From an uncultured Planctomycetaceae bacterium (GTDB taxonomy: Bacteria > Planctomycetota > Planctomycetia > Pirellulales > UBA1268), in assembly GCA_903885855.1 (NCBI GenBank), contig CAISKG010000584.1, positions 1 to 11,404 of the forward strand: a stretch of DNA of 11,404 nucleotides, written 5' to 3'. The notes beneath the pieces are model-generated. The model was not told where the DNA came from. It saw only the letters and a list, made by a program, of their open reading frames with translations, and made no database searches. The translations under genes were made by a program, and so were the position numbers. Shown piece by piece: positions 1-7,215 of this stretch. Every line of letters starts with the position of its first letter. Positions within the stretch are counted from its first letter, which is position 1.

Positions 1-1331
1 GCTGGGCCTTCGGGTCGCGGAGGAGGAGCTCGGCGGCGAGGGACTCGATCTCGAGCGCCACGCGCCGCGGTGTAGACGGCGTCGTGCTCGGCCAGCCTCG
101 CGGCGACCGCCCGGTTGGCCCCCAGCGTCTCGAAGGGCACCTGGCGGTAGCTGCTGGAGACGAGCGTTCCCGCGATGGCGTAGTAGTCCTCCTTGGAGAC
201 GGCGTCGAACTTGTGGTCGTGGCAGCGCGCACAGCCCAGCGCCATCCCCAGGAAGGCCTTGCCGAAGGTGTCGACCCGGTTGTCGGTGCGGTCGGCGGAA
301 TCCTGGGCGATGTCGACCGGCGAGTGGATCTCCTCGCCGAGGTACCAGAAGCCCGTGCCGACCACCGAGCGGTCGGCGCCGGCCGCGTCGAGGCGCGGCT
401 CGGGCAGCAGATCGCCGGCGATCTGCTCGCGCACGAACTGGTCGTAGGGGAGATCGGCGTTGATGGCCTCGATCACCCAGTCGCGGTAGCGCCAGGCGTT
501 GGGGATGGGAAAGTCGAATTCATGGCCGCGCGTCTCGCCGTAGCGCACGACGTCGAGCCAGTGCCGCGCGAAGCGCTCGCCGAAGTGGGGGGAGGCGAGC
601 AGCCCGTCGACGTAGCGCTCCCAGGCGAGGGGATCGGGATCGGCGGCGACCCGTTCCACGTCGGCGGGGTCGGCCGGCAGGCCGGTGAGCAGTTCCGCCG
701 CCCGGCGCACGAGCCGGGCCCGCGGCGCCTCCGGCGCCGGGGCGAGCCCGGCCGCCTCGAGGCGCGCGAGCACGAAGCGGTCGATGTCGCTGCGGCACCA
801 GGTGGCGTCGCCCACCGCCGGCGGCGCCTCGCGGCGCGGCGGCTGCCAGCACCAGTGGTCGGCGCGGCGGACCTCGATGTCGAAATCCCCCACCGCGCCG
901 GCGGCGCCGTCGTCGGGCCAGGGGAGGCCGCGCCGCACCCATTCCTCGAGCGTCGCGACCGCCTCCGGCGGCAGCTTGCCGTCCGGGGGCATCTGCAGCT
1001 TGCCGTCGTAGCGCACCACGCCCACGAGCAGGCTCTCGTCGGGCTTCCCCGGGACGGCCAGCCCCTCGTGGCCGAGGGCGTCGGCCCGGGAGTCGAACGA
1101 CAGATTCCCCTCCGGCTCCCCCGCCTTCCGCGTGTGGCACTCGGCACAGTGCGCCACCAGGAGCGGCCGGACGCGGGCCTCGAAAAATTCGAGGTCGGCG
1201 GCGCTTGGCTGCTCCGCGACGGCCGGCGCGGCCGGGGGCAGGGCGACGATCAGGGTGACGGTCAGGGCGACGATCGGGGCGGCGGCCGCGCGGATCGCCG
1301 CGGGGCACTGCGGGCGGTGGCGACGTGACAC
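1..1331 (-). CDS. Planctomycete PSCyt1/PSCyt2 (DUF1549) secreted cytochrome-type protein, partial, probable frameshift
   Basis: About 443 codons are visible and the 3' part lies beyond the left edge. I chose the GTG at 1331 because AGGAG sits 8 bases upstream and it begins an Arg-rich n-region followed by a hydrophobic signal segment (about residues 13-38). A heme-binding CAECH (62-66) lies in a PSCyt1 domain (about 48-120) that includes MPPDGKL at 114-120. A PSCyt2/DUF1549 domain follows (about 180-375), ending in the typical GCARCHDHKFD with Cys367, Cys370 and His371. Family members usually continue into a DUF1553 (PSD1) domain and are found in Planctomycetes; their exact reaction is not established, and a role outside the cytoplasmic membrane is inferred. 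Near bases 61-78 the G/C-rich third-position pattern moves to another frame, suggesting a one-base indel and possibly a pseudogene or sequencing error. The beta-propeller gene lies 160 bases upstream on the same strand. Confidence 0.85.
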   Translation of the reverse strand, partial: MSRRHRPQCPAAIRAAAAPIVALTVTLIVALPPAAPAVAEQPSAADLEFFEARVRPLLVAHCAECHTRKAGEPEGNLSFDSRADALGHEGLAVPGKPDESLLVGVVRYDGKLQMPPDGKLPPEAVATLEEWVRRGLPWPDDGAAGAVGDFDIEVRRADHWCWQPPRREAPPAVGDATWCRSDIDRFVLARLEAAGLAPAPEAPRARLVRRAAELLTGLPADPADVERVAADPDPLAWERYVDGLLASPHFGERFARHWLDVVRYGETRGHEFDFPIPNAWRYRDWVIEAINADLPYDQFVREQIAGDLLPEPRLDAAGADRSVVGTGFWYLGEEIHSPVDIAQDSADRTDNRVDTFGKAFLGMALGCARCHDHKFDAVSKEDYYAIAGTLVSSSYRQVPFETLGANRAVAARLAEHDAVYTAARGARDRVPRRRAPPPRPEGP

Positions 1332-1472
1332 GGTCGGGGCTCCTGGGACCCGTCGCGGCGCTGGCGAGGGCCTGGCGCGAGCCTGGCGCACCGCGCCCGG
1401 CGCCCCGGGCGACCGCGGCCCGGACCGGACCGACGGCTCCCCTTCATCTTACCTCGGTGGCGCCGCCCGGAA

Positions 1473-1492
1473 ACGCCGGCTCGCCCCGGCGT
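1473..1492 (-). terminator. Possible terminator hairpin of the beta-propeller gene
   Basis: A perfect 7-bp inverted repeat (ACGCCGG, 6-base loop, CCGGCGT) begins inside the stop codon of the beta-propeller gene. On the minus strand only TTT follows it, so as an intrinsic terminator it is weak. It may act as a 3' stabilising hairpin instead. The rest of the 160-base gap (1332-1491) shows nothing recognisable apart from the ribosome binding site of the next gene. Confidence 0.35.
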
Positions 1493-2463
1493 CAGCGCAG
1501 CGGCGGCCAGGGCACCTCCACCCCGTCCACCGCCAGCACCTGGAAGTGATGGACGGCCGGAACGTCGGCCCGCCACGCCCACACCACCTTCTTCTCCGGC
1601 GAGACCTCGACGAGCCGCTCGCCGTGCTTCCCCACGTGGTAGCTGGCGATCATCGTGTGGCCGCCCGGGAGGCGCTGGATGCCGCAGGCGTCGGCGATCG
1701 CGCCGTCGACGTCGGCGGTGTCGATCCGCCAGCGCACGGCGCCGTCGGGGCCGTATTCCACCACCCGGTGGCCGTGGGTCAGTCCGGCGAGGATGCCGCC
1801 GTCCTCCAGCGCGATCGCGGTGAAGGGCCAGGTCTCGAGCGCCGGCGCGGCGGGGTCGTGGGTGTCGATCCGCATGGTCTGCGCGCCGCTGGAGTCGTAG
1901 CGCACGATCGCGAAATCGAGGAGATGGGGGCAGAGGTAGGTGCCGTCGGCCTGCTTGCGGCTCATGCGCGTCTGCATGTGGGCGTTGCCGCGCTGGCACC
2001 CCAGGGGAAACTCGACGAGCACCGTCCCGTCGCCGCCGATCTCGAGGAGGCGCGGGTTCGGGCCGGCCTCGGTGAGGACGTAGGTTCCCGCCGCGGTCTT
2101 CTGGATGCTGTTGATCTCCTCCTGCGTGCCGTCGTAGCGCCACACCTCGCGGTCGGGGGCGCCGTCGCGGCCGCGCTCGATCTCCACTGCCGCGCCGCCG
2201 GGGCCGCCGTCGCCGCGCGACAGCGCCAACAGGACGTTACCGCCGGGCAGCACCCAGCCCTCGCGCGTGTTGGCCGGATGGCTCCATTCGACGCGGCCGT
2301 CGGCGTCCTCGGCGGTGATCGTCACGATCGCGGTGCGCGGCCCGCACACGAGCACGCGCCGCGACGGGCCGGCCGCGGCGACCGGCGCCGGCGCGAGGGC
2401 GACGGCGAGGAGGAGGACGAGCGGGGCGAGGCGCCGCGGCGTCGCGGCATGGAGGAGGCGCAT
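1492..2463 (-). CDS. Secreted beta-propeller-like (PQQ/NHL-type repeat) protein
   Basis: This is a 323-aa protein with an N-terminal signal peptide: Arg at 10-11, a hydrophobic core at about 12-25 and a likely cleavage after an Ala-rich stretch near 31. The start at 2463 is preferred because GGAG stands 9 bases upstream; an in-frame ATG at 2490 has no ribosome binding site and would put a charged leader before the signal peptide. The mature part has recurring blade-like segments of the form DG-x-V-x-W (about 55-60, 239-245, 289-296) and Gly-rich turns such as LPGGNVLL and LPGGHTMI. That pattern is typical of PQQ-like, NHL or arylsulfotransferase-like propellers. No catalytic residue can be assigned. 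The protein is probably periplasmic. It lies upstream of and in line with the PSCyt1/PSCyt2 gene, and divergent from the DUF4405 gene. Substrate unknown. Confidence 0.75.
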   Translation of the reverse strand: MRLLHAATPRRLAPLVLLLAVALAPAPVAAAGPSRRVLVCGPRTAIVTITAEDADGRVEWSHPANTREGWVLPGGNVLLALSRGDGGPGGAAVEIERGRDGAPDREVWRYDGTQEEINSIQKTAAGTYVLTEAGPNPRLLEIGGDGTVLVEFPLGCQRGNAHMQTRMSRKQADGTYLCPHLLDFAIVRYDSSGAQTMRIDTHDPAAPALETWPFTAIALEDGGILAGLTHGHRVVEYGPDGAVRWRIDTADVDGAIADACGIQRLPGGHTMIASYHVGKHGERLVEVSPEKKVVWAWRADVPAVHHFQVLAVDGVEVPWPPLR

Positions 2464-2608
2464 CGTTTCGATCTCCGGGGGGGAGGGCATCGTAGCATGG
2501 CGCCGCGCCGCCCCCTGGCGCACGGCCCGCTTGTGATCCCGCGATGCGCGGCGGAGAATCGGAGGGAAATCGACGCCGTCGGGTGCGTCCCCCGCTGCGA
2601 CCGCCGCC

Positions 2609-3109
2609 ATGCCCGATCCCGCTTCCGATGCCGGCGCCACCACAGCGCCGCCCCCTTCCCGCGCCGGCGCGGCCGGGGCCGCCGTCGCCACGCCCGGCGC
2701 CGCTGGCAGGGCACGGCACGGATGGACCTGGAACGACATCAACCTCGTCCTCGACATTCTCCTGCTGGCCCTGTTCGCGGCGGAGTGCTTCGCGGCGTTG
2801 ATCGTGCGCTTCGTCTTCCCCCCGGGGCCGGGCGCGGCGGGGTGGTCGCTGTGGGGACTCGATTACGACGCCTGGGCCGGGATCCAGTTCGGACTGCTCG
2901 GCGTCCTGGCAGCGGGCATCCTCCTCCACGTGATGTTCCACTGGTCGTGGGTGTGCACGATGCTCGCCAGCCGATTGAGCGGCGACCGCAAGGCCCGCGT
3001 CGACGACGGCGTGCAGACGATCTGGGGGGTCGGGCTCCTGATCCTGCTCCTCGTCGCGGTCGGGGCACCGGTGGCGGCGGCGGTGCTCACGATCCGCCCG
3101 CCAGCCTGA
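2609..3109 (+). CDS. DUF4405-type three-helix membrane protein
   Basis: This 166-aa protein has an Ala/Pro/Gly-rich N-terminal tail (1-37) followed by three predicted membrane helices at about 45-68, 92-113 and 138-162. The pattern FVFPPGPG ... LWGLDYDAW ... LLHVMFHWSWV matches what I know of DUF4405 proteins, which are related in style to small b-type cytochrome membrane domains. His107 and His111 could be heme or metal ligands, but this is inference. The ATG at 2609 has no clear ribosome binding site; a GGAGGG at about 2561 lies too far upstream and no better in-frame start was found. It is the only plus-strand gene here. It is divergent from the beta-propeller gene (145 bases apart) and convergent with the TauE-like gene, with only 9 bases between the stops. 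Its neighbourhood suggests a link to respiration, without proof. Confidence 0.8.
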   Translation: MPDPASDAGATTAPPPSRAGAAGAAVATPGAAGRARHGWTWNDINLVLDILLLALFAAECFAALIVRFVFPPGPGAAGWSLWGLDYDAWAGIQFGLLGVLAAGILLHVMFHWSWVCTMLASRLSGDRKARVDDGVQTIWGVGLLILLLVAVGAPVAAAVLTIRPPA

Positions 3110-3118
3110 CACCCCGGC

Positions 3119-3847
3119 TCATCCGGGCTCCGCGGCCGCCGGCGCGGCATCTCCCTGCGGCGCGCACAGCGGGCAGCCGGGAGGCTCCGTGCCGAGGTCG
3201 AGGAATCCGGCCCCGCGCACGATCGACACGCAGCCGGTGAGCACGAGGCACCAGGCGGCGACCGCGTGGAGGTGGCGCCGCGCGGCCACCCCCAGAAGCG
3301 TGCCGCCGATCCCGGCGGCCATCATCGCGGGCACCGTCCCCAGGCCGAAGGCCGCCATGGTGAGCATGCCGGCCGGGAGATCGTGCGTGGCCGCGGCCAG
3401 TGCCACCATGCCGTAGAGCAATCCGCAGGGGAGCAGGCCGGTGAACAGCCCGGCCAGGAAGGCGTCACCGAGCCCGCGCGACGCCAGCAGCGCGCGGAAC
3501 GCCGCCCCCCCGGGGCACGCGCCCCCTCCCACGCCGCGGCGGCGCAGCACTCCGGCGGCGAGCAGGCCCTGGACGACGAGCAGGCCCCCGGCCGCCAGCG
3601 CCAACAGCGCCGGCACGTTGGCCCAGCCCTCGAGGCCGCGTGCGGCACGCGCCCCGGCGCATCCGGCGATCCCGCCCAGCACCACGTAGGTGAACAGCCG
3701 GCCGGCGGAATAGGCCGACTGGCGCAGCACGTTGGTGCGCCAGCCGCGCGAGGCCGTGCCCAAAGCCAGCGCCAGCGGCCCGCACATCCCCAGACAGTGC
3801 GCCGACCCGAGCATCCCGGAGGCGACCAACAGCGGCCACTCCATCAT
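3119..3847 (-). CDS. TauE/SafE-like membrane protein associated with cbb3 oxidase biogenesis
   Basis: This is a 242-aa protein with about six membrane helices (roughly 3-30, 48-66, 77-100, 128-152, 158-186, 192-212). An HCLGMCGP motif (His17, Cys18, Met21, Cys22) lies in helix 1, LLPCGLLYG (137-145) in helix 4, and a C-terminal CPLC at 225-228. These features fit the sulfite exporter TauE/SafE-like family, members of which are commonly encoded beside ccoI and ccoS in cbb3 clusters. The paired Cys/Met/His residues suggest copper or thiol handling, which is inference. Tandem ATG codons open the gene. The first overlaps the ccoI stop as ATGA, and the second sits 7 bases after AGGAGG, a better spacing, so either may be used. 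It is the last gene of the respiratory operon. The true substrate is unknown; sulfite export is not implied. Confidence 0.8.
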   Translation of the reverse strand: MMEWPLLVASGMLGSAHCLGMCGPLALALGTASRGWRTNVLRQSAYSAGRLFTYVVLGGIAGCAGARAARGLEGWANVPALLALAAGGLLVVQGLLAAGVLRRRGVGGGACPGGAAFRALLASRGLGDAFLAGLFTGLLPCGLLYGMVALAAATHDLPAGMLTMAAFGLGTVPAMMAAGIGGTLLGVAARRHLHAVAAWCLVLTGCVSIVRGAGFLDLGTEPPGCPLCAPQGDAAPAAAEPG

Positions 3848-5931
3848 CGCGCCTCCTCCACGGCCGCGCCGCCGTCGTCGGCCAGCCGCAGCGATCCCGC
3901 CACGACCAACACGCTGCTGGCGAGCATCGCCGCGGCCGCCAGCGCCGGATGCACCTGCCCCGCCGCCGCCAGGGGCACGAGCGCCGCGTTGTAGGCGAAG
4001 GCCCACAGCAGGTTCCAGCGGACCGTGCGCTCGCTGCGTGCCGCCAGGTCGACGAGCCACGGGAGGTCGGAGAGGTCGTCGCGCAGAAGGCAGACGGCCG
4101 CCGACCAGCGCGAGACGTCCGCCCCGCATCCCAGGGCCACGCCGACGTCGGCCGCGGCCAGCGCCGGGGCGTCGTTGATCCCGTCGCCGATCATCACCAC
4201 GCCGCCGTCGCCGCGGAGCGCCTCGATCCGCGCGAGCTTCTCCTCCGGCAGGAGGCGTGCCTCGCCGGCCATCCCCAGGGCCGCGGCGACCTCGTCGACT
4301 CGCCCCCGACGGTCGCCGGAGAGAACGACCAGCCGCGCTCCGCGCGCCGCGAGCGCCGCCGCGGTCGCCGCGGCCTCCGGCCGCACCGTCTCGGCGAAGC
4401 GCAGGCGCCCGACCACCGTGCCGGCGACGCACAGCGTCGATACCGCACAGGGCCCGTCGGCCGGCGCGTCGCCGGTCCAGGTGCCGCTACCGAGGCGCAC
4501 CGGAGCCGCGTCGGCGCCGCGCCTGCCCTCCACGCCGCGGCCGGGGAAGGTGCGCACCTCGGCCAGCGCCACCGGAACGCATCCGCGGCGCCGGGCCTCG
4601 TCGACCACGGCGCGGGCATGGACGTGCGTCGACCCCGTCGCCAGGCCCGCCGCCAGGCTGACCAGCGCCGCGTCGTCGGCGAGGCCGTGCCGCGCGGCGG
4701 CCGCCGCGCGTTCCACCCCCTCCACGCGCGACCCGGTGGTGAGCGTGCCTGTCTTGTCGAAGCAGAAGGTGCGCGCCCGGGCGAGCCGGAAGAGCGCGTC
4801 GCCGTCGCGGATCAGGATCTGCCGCCGCGCCGCGCGGCCGATGGCCGCCCACAGCACCAACGGCGTCGCCAGCCCCAGCGCGCAGGGGCAGGCCACCACC
4901 ACCACCGCCAGGCCGGCGAGCACCCCGGCCGCGGGCCCCCGCCGATGCCAGTGGAAGGCCAGGCTTCCCAGGGCCACGACGACGACCAGCGGCAGGAACC
5001 AGGCGGCGATCGTCCCGGCCAGGCGCTGCCGGCGGCTCCCGCGCCGCGCGGCATCGGTGACCGCGTCGATGAGCCGCTCGAGCGTGCCGGCGCCCGGCGG
5101 CGCGACCACCTCGACGAGCAACTCGCCGTCGAGATCGAGCGACCCGCTCCACAGACCGTCACCCTGCCCCTTCTCCACCGGCTCGCTCTCGCCGGTGACG
5201 GCGCGCTCGTCGATCGCCGCCCGCCCGGTCACGATCCGCGCATCGGTGGGGACGTGCTCTCCGGGGAGCACGCGGAGCATGTCGCCGAGGGCCACCGAGG
5301 CCAGCGCCACGCGCGTCTCCCCGGCGCCGTCCACGCGCCGCACGGTGTCGGGCAGCAGGGAGCGCAGGGACCGCAGCGCCTCGGTGGTGCGCAGCTTCCC
5401 CGAGGCCTCGAGCCAGCGGCCGAGCGTCACCGCCACGAGCACCGTGCAGGCGACCTCGAAATAGACGTGCCCCTCGCCGGCCCAGGTGGCCCGCACGGAG
5501 ATCGCCAGGGCCGCTCCCACGCCCAGCATGAGGAGCAGGCCGACGCCCCCCCGGCCGCGCCGCACCTCGTCGGCGGCCTCGGCGAGGAGTGGCCCGCCGA
5601 GCAGCAGGACCACCGGCGCCGAAAAGAGCAGGCAGGCGTGGCGCGCCAGATCGTAGAACACACGCGCCGCTGCGGCCGATCCGGCGGGGTCGGCCTCCGG
5701 GGCCGACCAGAGCACCATCGTGAAGACCATCACGTTCATCGTGAAGAACAGCGCCAGGCCGAGCCGCGCCATCATCCAGCGCGCCTCGCCATCGTCACCG
5801 CGGGCCGCGGTGATGCCGGCGGCGAAACGGCAGCCGAGGCAGCAGTAGCGCGGCCCGTCTCCGGCGGTCCCGCCGGCGACGGGAAGGCCGCAGTAATCGC
5901 AATCGGAGGGCGCGGCGGAGGGAGGAAGCAT
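3844..5931 (-). CDS. ccoI: CcoI/FixI-type copper-transporting P1B-ATPase without an HMA domain
   Basis: This is a 695-aa heavy-metal P-type ATPase, likely moving Cu(I) across the membrane for CuB assembly in CcoN. The N-terminus carries the Cys cluster of the cbb3-associated metal-binding domain: CDYC (11-14) and YCCLGC (29-34). Then follow membrane helices, the actuator TGES (246-249), the ion-site CPC (348-350), the phosphorylation site DKTGT with Asp392, and GDGINDAP (582-589). Late membrane ligands are conserved as YN (647-648) and MLASS (669-673). Two things are odd. The usual HMA domain between the Cys cluster and helix 1 is missing. The nucleotide-binding His-Pro signature is His436-Val437. 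The ATG at 5931 has no Shine-Dalgarno sequence, and the upstream strand there is pyrimidine-rich. The stop overlaps the next gene as ATGA. ccoG, ccoH and ccoS are absent nearby, so the symbol rests on ATPase type and context. Confidence 0.92.
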   Translation of the reverse strand: MLPPSAAPSDCDYCGLPVAGGTAGDGPRYCCLGCRFAAGITAARGDDGEARWMMARLGLALFFTMNVMVFTMVLWSAPEADPAGSAAAARVFYDLARHACLLFSAPVVLLLGGPLLAEAADEVRRGRGGVGLLLMLGVGAALAISVRATWAGEGHVYFEVACTVLVAVTLGRWLEASGKLRTTEALRSLRSLLPDTVRRVDGAGETRVALASVALGDMLRVLPGEHVPTDARIVTGRAAIDERAVTGESEPVEKGQGDGLWSGSLDLDGELLVEVVAPPGAGTLERLIDAVTDAARRGSRRQRLAGTIAAWFLPLVVVVALGSLAFHWHRRGPAAGVLAGLAVVVVACPCALGLATPLVLWAAIGRAARRQILIRDGDALFRLARARTFCFDKTGTLTTGSRVEGVERAAAAARHGLADDAALVSLAAGLATGSTHVHARAVVDEARRRGCVPVALAEVRTFPGRGVEGRRGADAAPVRLGSGTWTGDAPADGPCAVSTLCVAGTVVGRLRFAETVRPEAAATAAALAARGARLVVLSGDRRGRVDEVAAALGMAGEARLLPEEKLARIEALRGDGGVVMIGDGINDAPALAAADVGVALGCGADVSRWSAAVCLLRDDLSDLPWLVDLAARSERTVRWNLLWAFAYNAALVPLAAAGQVHPALAAAAMLASSVLVVAGSLRLADDGGAAVEEAR

Positions 5932-5963
5932 GGGGCGGAGGGAGCGGGGGACGGGATCCTCCC

Positions 5964-5981
5964 CGCCGGTCCGTGCCGGCG
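5964..5981 (-). other. Stem-loop between the 58-aa gene and ccoI
   Basis: A perfect 6-bp inverted repeat (CGCCGG, 6-base loop, CCGGCG) starts 5 bases after the stop of the 58-aa gene and lies in the 54-base gap before ccoI. No T-run follows on the minus strand, so it is not a normal terminator. It could mark an mRNA processing or stability boundary between structural and assembly genes. In DNA this GC-rich a stem of this size may also arise by chance. Confidence 0.3.
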
Positions 5982-5985
5982 ACGG

Positions 5986-6162
5986 TCAGGGGCGCGGGAC
6001 GAGCTCGAGCTGCATCGCCGGCAGCAGGTAGCGGATGGTGTAGGTGACGGCGAACACCCAGAAGCCGATCCAGATGGCGCGCACGTACCAGGGGATGTCG
6101 TTGCCGGTGTAGTCGTGGAAACGGTGCTCCGCTTCGGGAGCACCGGAGTGGCTCTCGGGCAT
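5986..6162 (-). CDS. 58-aa single-helix protein resembling the CcoP N-terminal membrane anchor
   Basis: This small gene encodes 58 residues, from an ATG at 6162 with GGAG 7 bases upstream to a TGA at 5986. An acidic, His-containing N-terminus leads into HDYTGNDIPWYVRAIW (16-31), then one membrane helix (about 28-50) and a short tail. The segment resembles the conserved stretch before the last membrane helix of CcoP, which reads roughly H-x-Y-D-G-I-x-E-x-D-N-P-L-P-x-W-W. No heme motif is present. G/C dominates third positions throughout, which supports real coding. The position between the 101-aa gene and ccoI fits an oxidase subunit. I infer that it is a detached CcoP anchor (or a CcoQ-like subunit); the similarity is short, so the assignment is tentative while the gene itself is likely real. 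Confidence 0.75.
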   Translation of the reverse strand: MPESHSGAPEAEHRFHDYTGNDIPWYVRAIWIGFWVFAVTYTIRYLLPAMQLELVPRP

Positions 6163-6226
6163 GGCGTGGCTCCGGGGCAGGTGGGGAGGGCGGCGGGGCG
6201 GCCGGCGGCGCCGACACGACGACGGC

Positions 6227-6532
6227 TCAGGGATGGCTGCGGAACAGCGGCGCGCGCACGCCGGCGTCGAGTCGGGATTCGTTGTCGAGGAACTCGTTTT
6301 TGGGCCGCTCCATGTCGCGGAACATCCCGTTCCAGGCGGCCCACAGGAGCATGCAGAAGAAGCCGGCGCTGGCCAGCAGGTAATTGAGGATCGGCGCCAC
6401 GGCGAACTCGCCCCCGCCGCCGCTGCGGTAGATGTGGACGAACTCGAGGAACTTCCCCGCGAAGCCGTACAGGCTGGGGAGGAGGATGACGACGGCCATC
6501 AGCGCCGTCACCCGCGACTGGATCCGGGTCAT
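6227..6532 (-). CDS. 101-aa two-helix membrane protein of the cbb3 cluster
   Basis: This 101-aa protein has two predicted membrane helices (about 8-26 and 45-67) joined by a short loop with FVHIYRSGGGG, and a charged C-terminal tail DMERPKNEFLDNESRLDAG (73-91). It starts at an ATG 13 bases after the ccoO stop, with only a weak GGGG as possible ribosome binding site, so it is probably translated by coupling to ccoO. The family is not one I can name. Position and size suggest an accessory subunit that takes the place of CcoQ, but no motif proves this. It carries no Cys pair or CXXCH, and its single His (residue 33) makes heme binding within it unlikely. A 64-base gap without obvious signals separates it from the 58-aa gene. 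Confidence 0.75.
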   Translation of the reverse strand: MTRIQSRVTALMAVVILLPSLYGFAGKFLEFVHIYRSGGGGEFAVAPILNYLLASAGFFCMLLWAAWNGMFRDMERPKNEFLDNESRLDAGVRAPLFRSHP

Positions 6533-6545
6533 GCCCCGGCGCGTC

Positions 6546-7187
6546 TCAGGAGCCACCCTGCACCTCCGGCAATTCCTCGTAGTAGGGGTATTCGTCGAGC
6601 CACGACCCGAGCCACTGCACGTAGGTGATGATCGCGAAGCCGCGCCGGTTCGGCGCGTCGGGGGAGCCGTCGAAGAACCAGGGATACTCCGGCATCGGGG
6701 AGTCGACCGACACCACCCGCGGCTTGTGGAAGTGGACGGCATGCCAATCGTTGCCGCGCCGCCCCCCCTCGCGCGACAGGTCGGGGCCGACGCGCCGCGT
6801 CCCGAACATCACCGGCCGCTGCAGTTCGTTGTCGTACTCCTCGCTCCGCGACACCGGCCCGAAGCGCCGCGATTCGTTCGACACCGGCCGCACGAACTGG
6901 CTGTGGCAGTGCCAGCAGCCCTCGCCGATGTACACCTGCCGCCCGAGCCGCAGGGCCTCCGCGCAGGCCTCGGCGCTCGGCTCGCCGAAGGCCCGGGCGA
7001 AGGCCTCCGGATAACGCTCCGAGAGGTCGCGGAACTGCGCCAGCACGCGCTTGTTGACCACCTCCTCGGCGGTCGCCTCGTGGCGGTCCTTGTACATGAT
7101 CATCGGCACCGCCCCGTTGCCCAGGAAGGCGAGGAGGAAGAAGCCGATCCCGGCGATGAAAAAGATGCCGGACTTGCTCTCGAACAT
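6546..7187 (-). CDS. ccoO: cbb3-type oxidase subunit II, monoheme cytochrome c
   Basis: This 213-aa protein has one N-terminal membrane helix (about 8-31) and a periplasmic cytochrome c domain. Heme attachment is by CWHCH (91-95) in the context YIGEGCWHCHSQFVRPVSNE, the hallmark of CcoO/FixO. The distal ligand is probably Met165 in SPMPEYPW, matching the family's MPxYPW motif. GPDLSREGGRRGNDWHAVHF is also family-typical. It passes electrons from soluble or lipoprotein cytochromes to heme b in CcoN. The start at 7187 has CCGGAG 7 bases upstream. It lies 28 bases after ccoN, as expected for the conserved ccoN-ccoO pair. Length is normal for the family. Confidence 0.97.
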   Translation of the reverse strand: MFESKSGIFFIAGIGFFLLAFLGNGAVPMIMYKDRHEATAEEVVNKRVLAQFRDLSERYPEAFARAFGEPSAEACAEALRLGRQVYIGEGCWHCHSQFVRPVSNESRRFGPVSRSEEYDNELQRPVMFGTRRVGPDLSREGGRRGNDWHAVHFHKPRVVSVDSPMPEYPWFFDGSPDAPNRRGFAIITYVQWLGSWLDEYPYYEELPEVQGGS

Positions 7188-7215
7188 GCGTCGGCTCCGG
7201 GGGCGTGGGGGCGCG

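Noticed and set aside
2531..2559. Promoter-like TTGTGA, 17-base spacer, GAGAAT ahead of the DUF4405 gene
   Set aside because: The -10 candidate lacks the important first T of TATAAT, and a 17-base spacing alone is weak evidence.
3113..3127. Small inverted repeat CCCGG-ctcat-CCGGG between the convergent DUF4405 and TauE-like genes
   Set aside because: The stem has only 5 bp, there is no T-run on either strand, and such repeats are common by chance in this GC-rich sequence.
3949..6387. Long plus-strand open frame of about 812 codons opposite the ATPase and small oxidase genes
   Set aside because: It is antisense to genes with complete catalytic motifs, its product is low-complexity and rich in Arg, Gly and His, and high GC removes stop codons from the opposite strand. 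The same applies to open frames at 84-1328, 1132-3240 and 7051-8730.
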